Of a stretch of DNA of 64,000 nucleotides, positions 1 to 9,603 are shown piece after piece. Under the pieces are notes generated by a model. The model saw nothing but the letters and a program-made list of their open reading frames with translations. It was not told the DNA's origin and ran no database searches. The number at the start of each line of letters is the position of its first letter. The stretch's first letter is position 1. Both the position numbers and the translations under genes were made by a program. Source of the DNA: Planctomycetota bacterium (lineage in GTDB: Bacteria; Planctomycetota; UBA1135; GCA-002686595); contig JAPKBR010000003.1 in assembly GCA_028823345.1 (NCBI GenBank), forward strand, positions 82,594 to 146,593, in the 5' to 3' direction.

Positions 1-852
1 CTTGAGGTCTCCTCCTATCAACTGGAAGCTCTGGAATTGAAATCCCACCCGCGGGTGGAATTGGTGGCTATTACCAATGTCTCCGGCGACCATCTGGAAC
101 GCCATGGGAGCCTGGGGGAATACGCCCGGGCCAAGGGGCGCATCCTGGGCCTAGGCGCGGAGGATGCCACCGCTGTCCTGCCCCGTGACCTTCGGACCCA
201 AGCAGCCTTTGCCACAACACTGAGGACTCTCGACCACCCGGGTTCAGGATCGGATGGGGCTCAGCTCGAGCTCCCTCGGGGCCCAATCTCCATGGAGCAC
301 TTACCGCTTCTGCCTGACTTTCAGCGCGCCAACGTACGCCTGGCTATGTTGCTGGGCAGCTGCCTGGGCCTGACCCGCGAGCAATTGGAAGAGGGCCTTG
401 CCCACCTGAAGCCTCCCCCTCACCGGGCCGAAGAACTCGGTCACTTCGGCGGTATCCGGGTGGTCGACAATGGCATTTCCACGACCCCTGAAGCGACCCT
501 CGTGGTGCTCGAAGGAGAACCAGAATGCGTGACTCTTCTTTTGGGAGGCGAACCCAAACAAGGACTGGCCTTTGATCCGTTGATTGAGGCCTGCGCCCGT
601 CGCGGGGATCGCCTGCTGCTTTACGGCAAGGCCGCCGAATCGATCCACGCACTCTGTTCCAAGAACGGGATCGAAGCCCACCGGGCGGACTCCTTTCAGT
701 TGGCGGTCTACGGCGCCCTGGAAAAGACCCCGGCAGGGGGCACCCTGTTGTTTTCCCCAGGATGCGCGAGCTTCGACACCCATAAGAATTTTAAAGACCG
801 CGCCTTGGCATTCCGGCGCCTGCTACCACCGGCCGACTCGTCCGGCATTTAA
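1..852 (+). CDS. murD: UDP-N-acetylmuramoyl-L-alanine--D-glutamate ligase, C-terminal part
   Basis: The reading frame is already open at base 1, so the 5' end lies outside the window; 283 residues are visible. MurD adds D-glutamate to UDP-MurNAc-L-Ala in the cytoplasm during peptidoglycan precursor synthesis. Visible family signatures are EVSSYQLE at the very start, the central-domain stretch ITNVSGDHLERHGS, the NGISTTPEAT segment of the C-terminal domain, and the terminal LFSPGCASFDTHKNFKDR, which corresponds to the MurD SPACASFDxFKNFExRG motif. It ends 13 bases before the next gene, so the two may share a transcript. Identification is firm; only the N-terminal domain is unseen. Confidence 0.93.
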   Translation, partial: LEVSSYQLEALELKSHPRVELVAITNVSGDHLERHGSLGEYARAKGRILGLGAEDATAVLPRDLRTQAAFATTLRTLDHPGSGSDGAQLELPRGPISMEHLPLLPDFQRANVRLAMLLGSCLGLTREQLEEGLAHLKPPPHRAEELGHFGGIRVVDNGISTTPEATLVVLEGEPECVTLLLGGEPKQGLAFDPLIEACARRGDRLLLYGKAAESIHALCSKNGIEAHRADSFQLAVYGALEKTPAGGTLLFSPGCASFDTHKNFKDRALAFRRLLPPADSSGI

Positions 853-865
853 CCCTGACTCGATC

Positions 866-1726
866 ATGAAGACCAGCTCCGCCACCATCCAAGCGCTCAT
901 GCAGCAAGCTCACCAACGAGCGTTGCAACTGCACGCGGACTCCTTGACCCTTGAGCACCTCTTAGAGGCTACTCTCGCCAACGAAGACTCCGCCGCCTGC
1001 CAAGCGGTGACCTTCGCATTTGCCGATCCTGAAACCCTCGGCCAAGAAATCCTCGCCATCGCGAACGGCCTGATGGTAGTGGGCTCCAAGGCGGTGTTGC
1101 CCTTCAGCCCTCTGGCCGTGAAGAGCCTGTACCAAGCACGTGAGTCAGCCGCAAGTCGCGGAGCCACGGCGGTGCTTCTGACCGATGTGCTCGAGCACGC
1201 CTATGAATACGCACCCGATGAAATCTGCAAGGACTTGTCCCAGGCTGGATTGTCCCTGACTTCGCTGCGCCACGAGGACGAGAGCGGCGATTGCCTGGTG
1301 GATAAGGGCCCCCTGTTCCGTCACTTTCACAATGACACACGCCGGTGCTTGTCCCTGGCATGCAAGGTCGCGGCCCAAGAGAAGCTAGAGGCTATTTCCC
1401 CGGCGCACTTAATCCTGGGAGCCCTTTCCGCAGCAGACGCGAGAGAACTGGCCGGCTTGCGCCTAAGCGCTGCCCAACAGATATTGCGAGGCCGCAGCGC
1501 CGACCTCACCGCTCCCGAGGAACGGCAGCTGCAGCCCGAGGGCAATCTGCAGGCCTTGCTGCAGAGTCTGGGAGACGACGCGGACAGCCTGGACCTCCTG
1601 CTGGCCTGCCACCAGCACGGTTCCCCTGAATTACAGGCGGCCCTTGCTCGTCACAAGATCAGCCCGGAACTGCTTCAGAGGGCCCGTGGGGCCTGGCAAG
1701 ACGAGTCTCCCCAGACTGACGGTTGA
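866..1726 (+). CDS. Stand-alone Clp N-terminal domain protein
   Basis: A 286-residue protein starting at the ATG just after murD. Residues about 1-90 (ALMQQAHQRALQLHADSLTLEHLLEATL) and about 150-200 (SLACKVAAQEKLEAISPAHLILGAL) look like the Clp-N repeats that begin ClpA/ClpC, but no AAA+ module or Walker motif follows. Clp-N domains bind adaptors and substrates. Two genes downstream lies clpC, with an McsA-like gene between, so this protein is probably an adaptor, decoy or regulator of the ClpC machine; that role is inference. A longer in-frame reading that starts inside murD is judged spurious because it would overlap murD by more than 260 bases. Confidence 0.75.
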   Translation: MKTSSATIQALMQQAHQRALQLHADSLTLEHLLEATLANEDSAACQAVTFAFADPETLGQEILAIANGLMVVGSKAVLPFSPLAVKSLYQARESAASRGATAVLLTDVLEHAYEYAPDEICKDLSQAGLSLTSLRHEDESGDCLVDKGPLFRHFHNDTRRCLSLACKVAAQEKLEAISPAHLILGALSAADARELAGLRLSAAQQILRGRSADLTAPEERQLQPEGNLQALLQSLGDDADSLDLLLACHQHGSPELQAALARHKISPELLQRARGAWQDESPQTDG

Positions 1727-1785
1727 TCTGGAGTACTCGGCGGCTTATTCCTGGTAGACTCAATTGCTCAGCCACGCCCCAAATC

Positions 1786-2346
1786 ATGACCCTCTGCCAA
1801 TCCTGCAACAACAACCACGCCACCGTGCATGTGCTCGGCGTGGAGGAGTTCCGTGGGTTCAAGGCTGCGGAGAACAAGGTCAACGTGGAGCACCTGTGCG
1901 AAACCTGTGCTGGCGCCAAGGATGTGCCGTTTGCCATGCCCGCCACGAAGCAGCTGCAAAATATCTGGGAGCTGCTCAGCCAGAAGGCCCAGGGCGCGTC
2001 CACGGCCCCGAACAAGGCTCCCCTCAAGAGCTGCAACTCCTGCGGCACGGACGTCCAGACCTTTCAACGAACGGGCCGTCTGGGCTGCGAAGAGTGCTAC
2101 GAAGCCTTCGCCGACGAGCTCTCGGACATCTTCGACCGCATCCACGGAGCCACCGCCCACGCGGGCCGCAGCCCTGGGGAAGACCCCGCGACTTTCGAGC
2201 GCCGGGCGCGTGTCGAGGGCCTCGAGCGGGAGCTGGAGGCTGCCATCGAGCAAGAAGCCTACGAGCGGGCCGCAGGAATTCGCGACGAATTGAAGGGTCT
2301 TGGGGACTCCGAAGAAGGCGCAACGCCCGCCCCCGAAGCCTCGTGA
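1786..2346 (+). CDS. mcsA: McsA-like protein with zinc-finger cysteines and UvrB/UvrC motif
   Basis: 186 residues from the ATG that gives MTLCQSCNN. Paired cysteines occur as CQSC (residues 4-7), CETC, CNSC and CEEC, the four-CxxC arrangement of McsA. The C-terminal third carries a UvrB/UvrC (UVR) motif, ERELEAAIEQEAYERAAGIRDEL. In Firmicutes McsA activates the arginine kinase McsB and serves ClpC; here it sits 276 bases upstream of clpC, but no McsB-type kinase gene lies between them. A longer frame starting at 1723 would begin inside the preceding gene and adds nothing family-like, so the internal ATG is preferred. Confidence 0.8.
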   Translation: MTLCQSCNNNHATVHVLGVEEFRGFKAAENKVNVEHLCETCAGAKDVPFAMPATKQLQNIWELLSQKAQGASTAPNKAPLKSCNSCGTDVQTFQRTGRLGCEECYEAFADELSDIFDRIHGATAHAGRSPGEDPATFERRARVEGLERELEAAIEQEAYERAAGIRDELKGLGDSEEGATPAPEAS

Positions 2347-2610
2347 CCCCCGTCCTAGCCCCCAGTTGGGCAAAGAACCTCTCCCTGACCGAGATTTATC
2401 CGCCACCCCCAAGTGGGTACTTTTTTCGGCATTCCTAGGGCTCAAGGGCCCTCTAGGGCATCTCGAGTGGACTTTGCATAATGTTTCGCTGCAACCCACG
2501 ACTACCGCCACCACGAGTTCCTCAGCATGGGCTCAACCGTTTGGCCTTGAACGCCGAAAAACCTAGACCAAGAGCTTCCCACCGACGCTCTGTCCCACTC
2601 ACCTCCCCTA

Positions 2611-2616
2611 TATAAA
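2611..2616 (+). promoter_or_regulatory. -10 element of clpC promoter (near-leaderless)
   Basis: TATAAA lies exactly six bases before the clpC ATG, so transcription would begin at or within a base or two of the start codon. No Shine-Dalgarno sequence is present. No good -35 hexamer is visible 17 bases upstream. The same spacing recurs before other first genes in the window (see findings). Confidence 0.5.
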
Positions 2617-2622
2617 AGCAAC

Positions 2623-5151
2623 ATGTTCGATCGTTTCACTGACCGCGCCAAAAAGGTGATGAACCTCGCCCGCCAAGAGGCGCAACGGTTCAACCATGAG
2701 TACCTGGGCACCGAGCACGTGCTGCTCGGCCTCGTTCAAGAGGGATCAGGCGTCGCTGCCAATGTGCTCAAGAACATGGGCATCGACCTGACCAAAATCC
2801 GTATGGAGGTCGAGAAAATCGTGAAGACCGGCCCCAGCATGGTCACCATGGGCCAGCTCCCCTTCACCCCGCGGGCCAAAAAGGTGCTTGAGCTTTCCAT
2901 GGAGGAAGCGGGCAGCCTGGGTCACAACTACATCGGAACCGAGCACCTGCTGCTCGGTCTGATCAAGGAAAACGAAGGCATCGCCGCACAGGTACTGCTG
3001 AACCTCGGCATCAAGTTGCAAGACGTGCGCGATGAGGTACTCGATTTCCTCGGCGCCGAAACCGGCGAAGATGACGACGATGAGATCTCGGTGGACGAGC
3101 CCACCGGCGGTGGCGCTGGCAGCCCCGCAGGCAAGAGTAAAACCCCTGCCCTGGACTCCTTCGGCCGCGACCTAACTGAACTCGCCAAGGGTGGACGCCT
3201 GGATGTGGTGATCGGACGCGAGCAAGAAATCGAACGCGTGGTCCAGATTCTCTCACGACGCACCAAGAACAACCCTGTGTTGTTGGGCGAGCCCGGCGTG
3301 GGCAAGACCGCGATCGTCGAGGGCCTGGCCCAGATGATCATCGACAACACGGTCCCCGAAATTCTGCGCGGCAAGCGCATCGTGGTTCTGGACCTAGCTC
3401 TGATGGTTGCGGGCACCAAGTACCGCGGCCAGTTCGAAGAGCGTATCAAGGCCGTGATGACCGAAGTGCGCCGGGTCAAGGACGTGGTGCTCTTCATCGA
3501 CGAGCTGCACACCCTGGTGGGAGCCGGCGGCGCTGAAGGCGCCATCGACGCCTCCAATGTGCTCAAGCCCGCCCTCTCCCGCGGAGAGATCCAGTGCATC
3601 GGCGCCACGACCCTCGACGAATACCGCAAGCACATCGAGAAAGACGGCGCTCTAGAGCGTCGCTTCCAGTCGGTCAACGTGGAACCCCCCACCCCGGACC
3701 AAGCCATCGCAATCCTCATGGGTTTGCGAGATCGCTACGAAGCTCACCACAGAGTGTCCTACACCGATGATGCCCTTAAGTTGGCGGTGGAGCTTTCCAC
3801 CCGTTACATCAATAACCGTTTCCTGCCGGACAAAGCCATCGACGTGATGGACGAGGCTGGTGCCCGAGTGCGCATCAAGGCCATGGTTCCCCCGCCCGAC
3901 ATGCGCGAATTGACCGAGAAGATCGAGCACCTCGAGCGTGAAAAGGACGCTGCGGTGGCCGGTCAGGACTTCGAAAAGGCCGCCAGCCTTCGCGATGATG
4001 CTTACCAGCTGAAGCGCAAGAAGGAGGAGACCCAAGCCGAATGGCGCCAGGAGCAATCCGACAAGGAGCAAGTGGGTGAAGTGGACACAGATGTGATCCA
4101 AGAAACGGTCTCAAAAATGACCGGCATTCCGCTCACGCGCCTCGAGAAGGCTGAACGCGAGCGCCTCTTGCAAATGGAAGCCGAAATGGGCCAGGTGGTC
4201 ATCCACCAGGACGCCGCTATCAACGCGATCGCCCGTTCCGTTCGCCGTTCGCGCTCGGGACTCAAGGATCCGCGTCGCCCCATGGGCTCGTTCCTGTTCC
4301 TCGGCCCGTCGGGCGTGGGCAAGACGTTCCTTTGCAAGCAACTGGCCAAGTTCATGTTTGGTGACGAAGACGCTGTGACCGTAATGGACATGAGCGAATA
4401 CATGGAGAAGCACAACGCATCCCGCCTGGTCGGTGCGCCTCCGGGCTATGTGGGCTACGAAGAGGGAGGCCAGCTGACCGAAAAGGTCCGCCGTCGCCCC
4501 TACTCCGTGGTGCTGCTCGACGAAATCGAGAAAGCACACCCGGATGTGTTCAACATGCTGCTGCAGATCATGGAAGAAGGTCGCTTGACCGACTCCTTCG
4601 GCCGCCATGTGGACTTCCGCAATGTGATCGTGATCATGACTTCCAACCTTGGCTCCGCCCAGATGAAGACCAGCTCGACCCTGGGCTTTGGACGCACGGA
4701 CAAGTCGGACCTGAGCGAGACCGATCAACGCAAGAAGATCGAGTCCGACGTGATGGTCGAAGTGGAACGCCACTTCCGTCCTGAGTTCCTGAACCGTCTC
4801 GACGAGGTCGTGATCTTCAACTCCCTAGTCAAGGAAGACCTGGTGCGGATTGTCGAGCTGCAATTGGACGAAGTGTCCAAGCGTCTTGCCCAGCACGATG
4901 TGGACCTGAAGCTGACCCAGAGCGCAAAATCGTTCCTGATCGAAAAGGGATTCCACCCGGATTACGGCGCGCGTCCCCTGCGACGGGCCATCGAGCGGCA
5001 CGTGGAAGATCCCCTGGCGGAACACCTCCTGCGCGGAGAAGCCGATGCGGAACGCAGCATCTGGGTAGACTTCGCCGAGGGCGCGGATTGCCTGCGCTTC
5101 CTGGACGAAGAGCCCGCTGCTCCCAAGAAAAAGAAGACCAAGGCCAAGTAA
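2623..5151 (+). CDS. clpC: ATP-dependent Clp protease ATP-binding subunit ClpC
   Basis: 842 residues, the normal ClpC length. The order is: two Clp-N repeats (about 1-145, each with a [13 protein letters not shown] motif); a low-complexity linker (about 145-180); AAA+ module 1 with Walker A GEPGVGKT near residue 222; a middle domain with a UVR-type stretch ([18 protein letters not shown], about 450) that marks ClpC rather than ClpB; and AAA+ module 2 with Walker A GPSGVGKT near 561. A lysine-rich tail follows. It unfolds substrates for ClpP in the cytosol. It follows the Clp-N and McsA-like genes and is followed by a strong bidirectional terminator. No CtsR or CIRCE site was seen. Confidence 0.95.
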   Translation: MFDRFTDRAKKVMNLARQEAQRFNHEYLGTEHVLLGLVQEGSGVAANVLKNMGIDLTKIRMEVEKIVKTGPSMVTMGQLPFTPRAKKVLELSMEEAGSLGHNYIGTEHLLLGLIKENEGIAAQVLLNLGIKLQDVRDEVLDFLGAETGEDDDDEISVDEPTGGGAGSPAGKSKTPALDSFGRDLTELAKGGRLDVVIGREQEIERVVQILSRRTKNNPVLLGEPGVGKTAIVEGLAQMIIDNTVPEILRGKRIVVLDLALMVAGTKYRGQFEERIKAVMTEVRRVKDVVLFIDELHTLVGAGGAEGAIDASNVLKPALSRGEIQCIGATTLDEYRKHIEKDGALERRFQSVNVEPPTPDQAIAILMGLRDRYEAHHRVSYTDDALKLAVELSTRYINNRFLPDKAIDVMDEAGARVRIKAMVPPPDMRELTEKIEHLEREKDAAVAGQDFEKAASLRDDAYQLKRKKEETQAEWRQEQSDKEQVGEVDTDVIQETVSKMTGIPLTRLEKAERERLLQMEAEMGQVVIHQDAAINAIARSVRRSRSGLKDPRRPMGSFLFLGPSGVGKTFLCKQLAKFMFGDEDAVTVMDMSEYMEKHNASRLVGAPPGYVGYEEGGQLTEKVRRRPYSVVLLDEIEKAHPDVFNMLLQIMEEGRLTDSFGRHVDFRNVIVIMTSNLGSAQMKTSSTLGFGRTDKSDLSETDQRKKIESDVMVEVERHFRPEFLNRLDEVVIFNSLVKEDLVRIVELQLDEVSKRLAQHDVDLKLTQSAKSFLIEKGFHPDYGARPLRRAIERHVEDPLAEHLLRGEADAERSIWVDFAEGADCLRFLDEEPAAPKKKKTKAK

Positions 5152-5174
5152 GCCTCGGCCTCTAAGGACTGATC

Positions 5175-5211
5175 CAGCGAGGGTCGCCACTACCGGTGGC
5201 GACCCTCGCTG
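5175..5211. terminator. Bidirectional intrinsic terminator between clpC and the convergent gene
   Basis: Perfect 16-base inverted repeat (5175-5190 and 5196-5211) with a 5-base loop, located in the 64-base gap between the clpC stop and the stop of the convergent minus-strand gene. The stem is GC-rich. Only short T runs flank it. Position and strength suit termination in both directions. Confidence 0.8.
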
Positions 5212-5215
5212 TTCA

Positions 5216-6745
5216 TTAGTCGAAGGCCTTTCCGGTGATATGCAGGCTCTTCATCGGAATCGAAAAGACCAAGGCGGTCATCGCCGTGGCAGAAAGACGC
5301 GAGTCTGCCCCATAGCCAGAGTTGTCCCTGTTCGGCTGGTAATAGAACGAGCCGTCCGGACATTGGGAAAGCACGAACCACCAGCGATTGGCATCCATCA
5401 GGGTCCTGAAGCTCTTGGGTCGAACGTTGGCCGCGAGAGCTCCGTAGACCATACCCATGATTGGCGAAGCATGGGTGTCCGGGAAGGTTTCGGGGTGCAT
5501 CCCAATCACCCCCGCATGGGAGCGAGCGCGGGAAGCGTAAACCCGATTGGAATAGGGGCTTAGGAAATTCGCGATGCCTGCTGCACCGGTCCTTCCCATG
5601 TCCGCCCAGTTCTGATTGCCTGCAACTTCGTCCTTGTACCACAGGTAACCGTTCTTGCCGGTCCCCCGGGCTAGGAAGGCGTAGGCGGCATCGTGTCGCT
5701 CACGATCCACCTCAATGCCACAGTGACTCATGAGTGCCAAGGCCAGTGCGCCCTGACCGGTGATCATCGAGATCGGGCCATAACCCTCAAAGCCAGGGTT
5801 GTGGCCCCAGCCCCCGTGGGAATCAAGGGGGCCCTTGGGCTGGGATCCGGGATGGGTGTCCTTGGACTCCTTGGCTAACTGAGAGATATCCATGTACTGG
5901 GTGCTCATCAAGAAGTCATAGACCTCTTGCAGTTCCGGCAGCAACCATTTTTCCTTAGTGGCCAGGTAGTACTCCCCCATCACGATGGCGGCTCCGGTGT
6001 AACGCCAATTGATCAACCACGAGTCATCTTCAGCACTGGTGGTGCGCGCGTGCATGCGGACATTCTTCTCCACTGCGGCTAGGTGCTTCCGGTCGCCGCT
6101 GGCCAAGAGCGCTAAGGGTGCATGCACGTCATGGACCGGTGATCCCCAGGACCCATCTTTGCGTTGATTCTCAATCAAATAGCTATAGACATCCCGGCGG
6201 ACAAGTTCACTCTTGGCACAGTCGGCTGGAAAGGTTTTGGAGAAAACCCCATAGCGCGTCCCAAGGGGTAACTTCACCTTCAGGACTTCCTTGCCGCGCA
6301 ACAGTCCCACTTCAAGCCGCCCCTTGTTCTTCTTGCCCTTCTTCTGACTTTTCTCCAATGCCGCGGCGAACTCCTGCATGGGTCCTGCCCCACCAAACAC
6401 ATCCATGCCATAGCCATTGCGGTGCTCCACCACAAACAGACGCCCCCCCGCACCGGTGATGCGATCCCCAACACGCACCAAGCCTTCGGCCGGGGAGTCC
6501 TTGAGTATCCCCTTGACCAACAGCTGCTTAGGCGAGTCCGCAATCAACTGCACCCGGATCCCGCTGATCCCCAGATTGTAGTACCAGCCATCCATGTCCT
6601 TGTCCGGCCCACGGTTCGCACCCTGAGTCCAGGGGCGTCCGTCCGGGTGGTAATGAACCTGGCCGATGGTGGGAGCGCTCAGTTGAAGCGCCAAGAGAAC
6701 AGCGCCGCAACGCAGGATGGATTTGCTCAGATGAAAATTGCACAT
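5216..6745 (-). CDS. Exported PDZ plus alpha/alpha-toroid (prenyltransferase/squalene-cyclase-like) protein
   Basis: 509 residues from the ATG giving MCNFHLSKS; a hydrophobic signal peptide (about 10-29) ends near APTIGQ. Residues about 55-135 look like a PDZ domain (GDRITGAGG, then GRLEVGLLRGKEVLKV). The remainder has the repeated helical layout of terpene-cyclase-like toroids, with RKDGSWG, GGWGH and CPDGSFYYQPN, each near a QW-like DGSW pattern. The fold recalls exported planctomycete/verrucomicrobial proteins of the DUF6288 kind; I cannot confirm that family name. Cyclase chemistry is unlikely because no DxDD-type motif was noticed. The substrate is unknown. A longer frame upstream overlaps the divergent HEAT gene and is rejected. 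Confidence 0.7.
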   Translation of the reverse strand: MCNFHLSKSILRCGAVLLALQLSAPTIGQVHYHPDGRPWTQGANRGPDKDMDGWYYNLGISGIRVQLIADSPKQLLVKGILKDSPAEGLVRVGDRITGAGGRLFVVEHRNGYGMDVFGGAGPMQEFAAALEKSQKKGKKNKGRLEVGLLRGKEVLKVKLPLGTRYGVFSKTFPADCAKSELVRRDVYSYLIENQRKDGSWGSPVHDVHAPLALLASGDRKHLAAVEKNVRMHARTTSAEDDSWLINWRYTGAAIVMGEYYLATKEKWLLPELQEVYDFLMSTQYMDISQLAKESKDTHPGSQPKGPLDSHGGWGHNPGFEGYGPISMITGQGALALALMSHCGIEVDRERHDAAYAFLARGTGKNGYLWYKDEVAGNQNWADMGRTGAAGIANFLSPYSNRVYASRARSHAGVIGMHPETFPDTHASPIMGMVYGALAANVRPKSFRTLMDANRWWFVLSQCPDGSFYYQPNRDNSGYGADSRLSATAMTALVFSIPMKSLHITGKAFD

Positions 6746-6955
6746 GATGGTGGTCTCGGGGGTGATCCCCCAGAGGCAGGAGCAAGGTAGCGCGGAACAG
6801 CCAACGGGTCCAGCCCTGCGAATCGGGCAGGCCCATCCGCGTTTGGAGCACCCTTGGGCCGGCCTTTCCACTTCGGGACGGATCCAATCGTCACCCTTGA
6901 CCAAATTCTGGGTTAGAGTCAGGTCCGGGGTAGGCACTAGACGCCTCGAATCATC

Positions 6956-7756
6956 ATGCAAGCAATCCTCAGCCTCCTCCTCATTGTCCCCCTTGCTCAG
7001 GCCCCCGCAGATCCAGCGAGCGATCTGCGCGAACAAGCCGAGACCGCCGTGGAGCGCATCGACAAAGCGTTCAAGAACAAAACCATGGAGCCCTCGCAGA
7101 AGGGAAATGCCCTGCGTGCGGAATCCGGAGTGCTTCACGAGTTGGTGATCAAGCGCATCGCCAAGGAGCTCGGGGACAAGAAACCCCTGATCCGTGATGC
7201 GGCTGTGGAGAGCCTCGGCACCATGATCCACACCGAATCCCTCAAGGCCCTCTTGAAGCACGGCAAGCGCGACCGCAAGCAGATGGTCAAGCAAGATGAG
7301 TACCACGTGGCTTGGATCAAGGCGATCGGGCGGCAACAGGATGAGGAAGCTCTCGATGCTTTGACCAACAAGCTATTCACCTATCCCACGGCCGCCGTAA
7401 TCCAGGCACGTGTTTTTGCAATCGGAAACATCCGCTCCGTGAAGAGTGTGGACACCCTTATCCAACTGATGACGGTCACCGATGCGCGCAGGGTCAACAA
7501 CCACATGCCCAACCTGCAGACCGCTCTGATTCGCCTGACCAGCGTGGATCTCGGCGTGAATGCACAGAGTTGGGCTGATTGGTGGCGCACGTCCAAAAAG
7601 ACCTTTCAGATCCCCAAAGAACCACCTGTGATGAAGAAACAAATGCAGGCCCGCTGGGATCGGTTTTGGGGCTACGAACGCACCTACGATCGCAACGCTA
7701 AACGCAGCAAGCGCGGGCAGGATCCGGAAGACGACCCAGATGGCGGCGGGAATTGA
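6956..7756 (+). CDS. Exported HEAT-repeat-like protein
   Basis: 266 residues. The N-terminus (MQAILSLLLIVPLAQAPA) is a short signal peptide. Residues about 60-175 form helical pairs typical of HEAT/armadillo repeats (ELGDKKPLIRDAAVESLGTM, then NIRSVKSVDTLIQLM). The C-terminal tail is basic and then acidic (RNAKRSKRGQDPEDDPDGG). It probably acts as a periplasmic protein-binding scaffold; no enzymatic motif is seen. It is divergent from the toroid protein. Its TGA stop overlaps the TTG start of the following DUF309 gene. Confidence 0.65.
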   Translation: MQAILSLLLIVPLAQAPADPASDLREQAETAVERIDKAFKNKTMEPSQKGNALRAESGVLHELVIKRIAKELGDKKPLIRDAAVESLGTMIHTESLKALLKHGKRDRKQMVKQDEYHVAWIKAIGRQQDEEALDALTNKLFTYPTAAVIQARVFAIGNIRSVKSVDTLIQLMTVTDARRVNNHMPNLQTALIRLTSVDLGVNAQSWADWWRTSKKTFQIPKEPPVMKKQMQARWDRFWGYERTYDRNAKRSKRGQDPEDDPDGGGN

Positions 7757-8139
7757 AGATCGAACCCCCGGAAGAGGATTTCGACCCGGAACAATTCGAT
7801 GCAGCTGCACGCGAGACCGCCATCGGTGAGGGCATAGCCCACTTCAACGGGGGCGACTACTATGAAGCCCACGAGTGCTTCGAACGCTGCTGGCTCGCAT
7901 CCGAAGGCGAAGGCAGCAACTTTTGGAAAGGCCTCGTGCAGGCATCTATCTGCCTCGATCATTTGAGCCGCAACAATCAGGAGGGGGCGCGCAAACTGCA
8001 CACGGGCATGCGCCGCCTATTGGCTCCCTTCTTCCCTCATCACGAAGGCTTGGACGTGCAACAGTTCTTGTCCGAGATGCAAACCCAACTTCGAGACTCC
8101 TCCGCCAAGGCTCCTGCCCTGCGCCGCATGGAACTGTAA
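7753..8139 (+). CDS. DUF309 family protein
   Basis: 128 residues with a TTG start that overlaps the preceding stop as TTGA, indicating translational coupling. The DUF309 signature is clear: HFNGGDYYEAHECFERCW (residues about 30-47) and FWKGLVQASICLDHLSRNN. Family function is not established. A second DUF309 gene lies at 52660-53175 with the matching EAHEAWEGLW and LQGLIQCAAA segments. Confidence 0.8.
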   Translation: MKIEPPEEDFDPEQFDAAARETAIGEGIAHFNGGDYYEAHECFERCWLASEGEGSNFWKGLVQASICLDHLSRNNQEGARKLHTGMRRLLAPFFPHHEGLDVQQFLSEMQTQLRDSSAKAPALRRMEL

Positions 8140-8185
8140 TCCGGTGCCGGAGTGCACTTCCGAGGATCCTGTGCCAGGCACGCTC

Positions 8186-8599
8186 TTATTGCTGAGTTGC
8201 TTCGAGGGCGGCGCGGATCTCAGCGGGTAAGGCCTGGGCCGTCAGAGGCCGTTGAGCGAGGCTCACGCAAGCTAGCTCGACCTCGGCCTGGGCAAGCATC
8301 GCCTCCTCGTCCACCCGTCGAATGGTGTAACCAAAAGTGATCGAGGCCGCCCGCAAACGCTGCACCCAAATCGTGACCACCAGGTGATCCTCGTAATGTG
8401 CCGCAGCCCGGTAGCGAATGCTCAAGTTCCTCACGGGCAACCCAATGCCCGCCTTTTCCAGAGCCCCATAGGGATGCCCTAATTCCCGCAGCCACTCCGT
8501 TCGCGCCTCTTCGAGATAGGCCACATAAGCCCCATGGTGCACGACCCCCATCTGATCGGTTTCGCCATAACGGACTCGTACATGATGCTGGTAGACCAT
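8186..8599 (-). CDS. Acyl-CoA thioesterase, YbgC/FadM (hot-dog) family
   Basis: 137 residues, the usual length for a 4-hydroxybenzoyl-CoA thioesterase-like single hot-dog domain. The N-terminal YGETDQMGVVHHGAYVAYLEEAR matches the YxDTDxxGVVYHxxYLxxxExAR active-site motif, with the catalytic aspartate at residue 14. The protein probably hydrolyses short or medium acyl-CoA esters in the cytosol. It is convergent with the DUF309 gene and shows no operon partner. Confidence 0.88.
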   Translation of the reverse strand: MVYQHHVRVRYGETDQMGVVHHGAYVAYLEEARTEWLRELGHPYGALEKAGIGLPVRNLSIRYRAAAHYEDHLVVTIWVQRLRAASITFGYTIRRVDEEAMLAQAEVELACVSLAQRPLTAQALPAEIRAALEATQQ

Positions 8600-8796
8600 G
8601 GGTGGACTTTACGGTGCCTGGTCATGGGGTACCAGCCCATGCCAGATCCCCGCCCCACCGGAAGCGCCCCACCCGGAGATCTAACGGTTCAGCCCGAGCC
8701 ACGCGGTGGTCGAGTGCAAGGCGCAGATCCCAGGTTTCACCCTCTCCTCGCTTGCAAGAATAGGTGCCAGGGGGCACCCTATGCTCCTTCCCCACA

Positions 8797-9603
8797 ATGC
8801 AAAACAAAGACTCCCAAGGCGACCCGACGGTCGCCACCCTCCTGACCTGGTTCGTGCCGGGGGCGGGACACCTTTATCTAGGGCGGCCCCTGTTTGCCCT
8901 CGTGGCCTTCCTATTGGTGGAAGGGGTCTACCTGCTCGGACTCTGGCTGACCGATGGTCGCGCCTTCGAGATTCTGCCAGCGGAGATGCGCAGCCAATTC
9001 GCCCCATTCCTGGCACCGGAATTGGGCAATCTCGGGGCCATGCTCTTCCAGAGCTCACGCTTTGGGTTCGGCACAGGCGCCCCCTCGGTCTGGCCGGACA
9101 CCATGAACTTAGGCATGGCCCTTACGTCGTTCGGCGGCATCCTCAATGTGCTGCTCATGTCCCGGGCACATTTCGACGCCCGTGCCAGCAAGACAGCCCC
9201 TGGCTTGAGGCCCGAAGCCGCGGCCCTTGCCTGTTGGGTGCTCCCTGGTCTGGGTCAGATTTTGCAAGGCCGGCGCCTACGGGGAATCTTGATGTTCGTC
9301 CTGCTGGTGGGAATCTTCGCCATTGGGACAACCATGGGCGAAGGCGCCAACCTCGATCGGGAGCGGCACTATTTCTACTGGGGTGGCCAATTCATGTTGG
9401 GAGTGCCGGCCTTGTTCGCAGAGATGATCCACGGACACGCGCCCCTGGACCATGAGGTGCCCTACCACGATTTGGCAGTGGTGATGGGCTGCGTCGCGGG
9501 TCTCTTGAATGTGCTGGTCATGGTCGATGCCTATGGGTGGAGCGAATCCTTGCGCATTGGCCGAAATCCCAGGCATGGCTTGACCGCGGAGGGCACCCCA
9601 TGA
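8797..9603 (+). CDS. Multi-pass membrane protein with duplicated small-TM module
   Basis: 268 residues from the ATG giving MQNKDSQGD. Two similar halves each begin with a glycine-rich hairpin: LTWFVPGAGHLYLGRPLFAL (about 14-33) and CWVLPGLGQILQGRRLRGIL (about 147-166). These resemble TM2-type or DUF6677-type modules with P-G-x-G-Q/H. About five hydrophobic segments are visible. Function is unknown; such proteins often accompany envelope housekeeping genes. The stop overlaps the next start as ATGA, so the two membrane proteins are translationally coupled. An upstream in-frame start at 8764 is possible but adds only 11 unremarkable residues. Confidence 0.65.
   Translation: MQNKDSQGDPTVATLLTWFVPGAGHLYLGRPLFALVAFLLVEGVYLLGLWLTDGRAFEILPAEMRSQFAPFLAPELGNLGAMLFQSSRFGFGTGAPSVWPDTMNLGMALTSFGGILNVLLMSRAHFDARASKTAPGLRPEAAALACWVLPGLGQILQGRRLRGILMFVLLVGIFAIGTTMGEGANLDRERHYFYWGGQFMLGVPALFAEMIHGHAPLDHEVPYHDLAVVMGCVAGLLNVLVMVDAYGWSESLRIGRNPRHGLTAEGTP

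Noticed and set aside
2546..2551. CTTGAA as a sigma-32-type -35 for clpC
   Set aside because: No CCCCATnT-like -10 follows at 13-17 bases.
2481..2615. A 44-codon frame upstream of clpC that ends in its -10 region
   Set aside because: Composition is Pro/Arg-rich like a chance frame, it has no start context, and its stop lies within the promoter hexamer.
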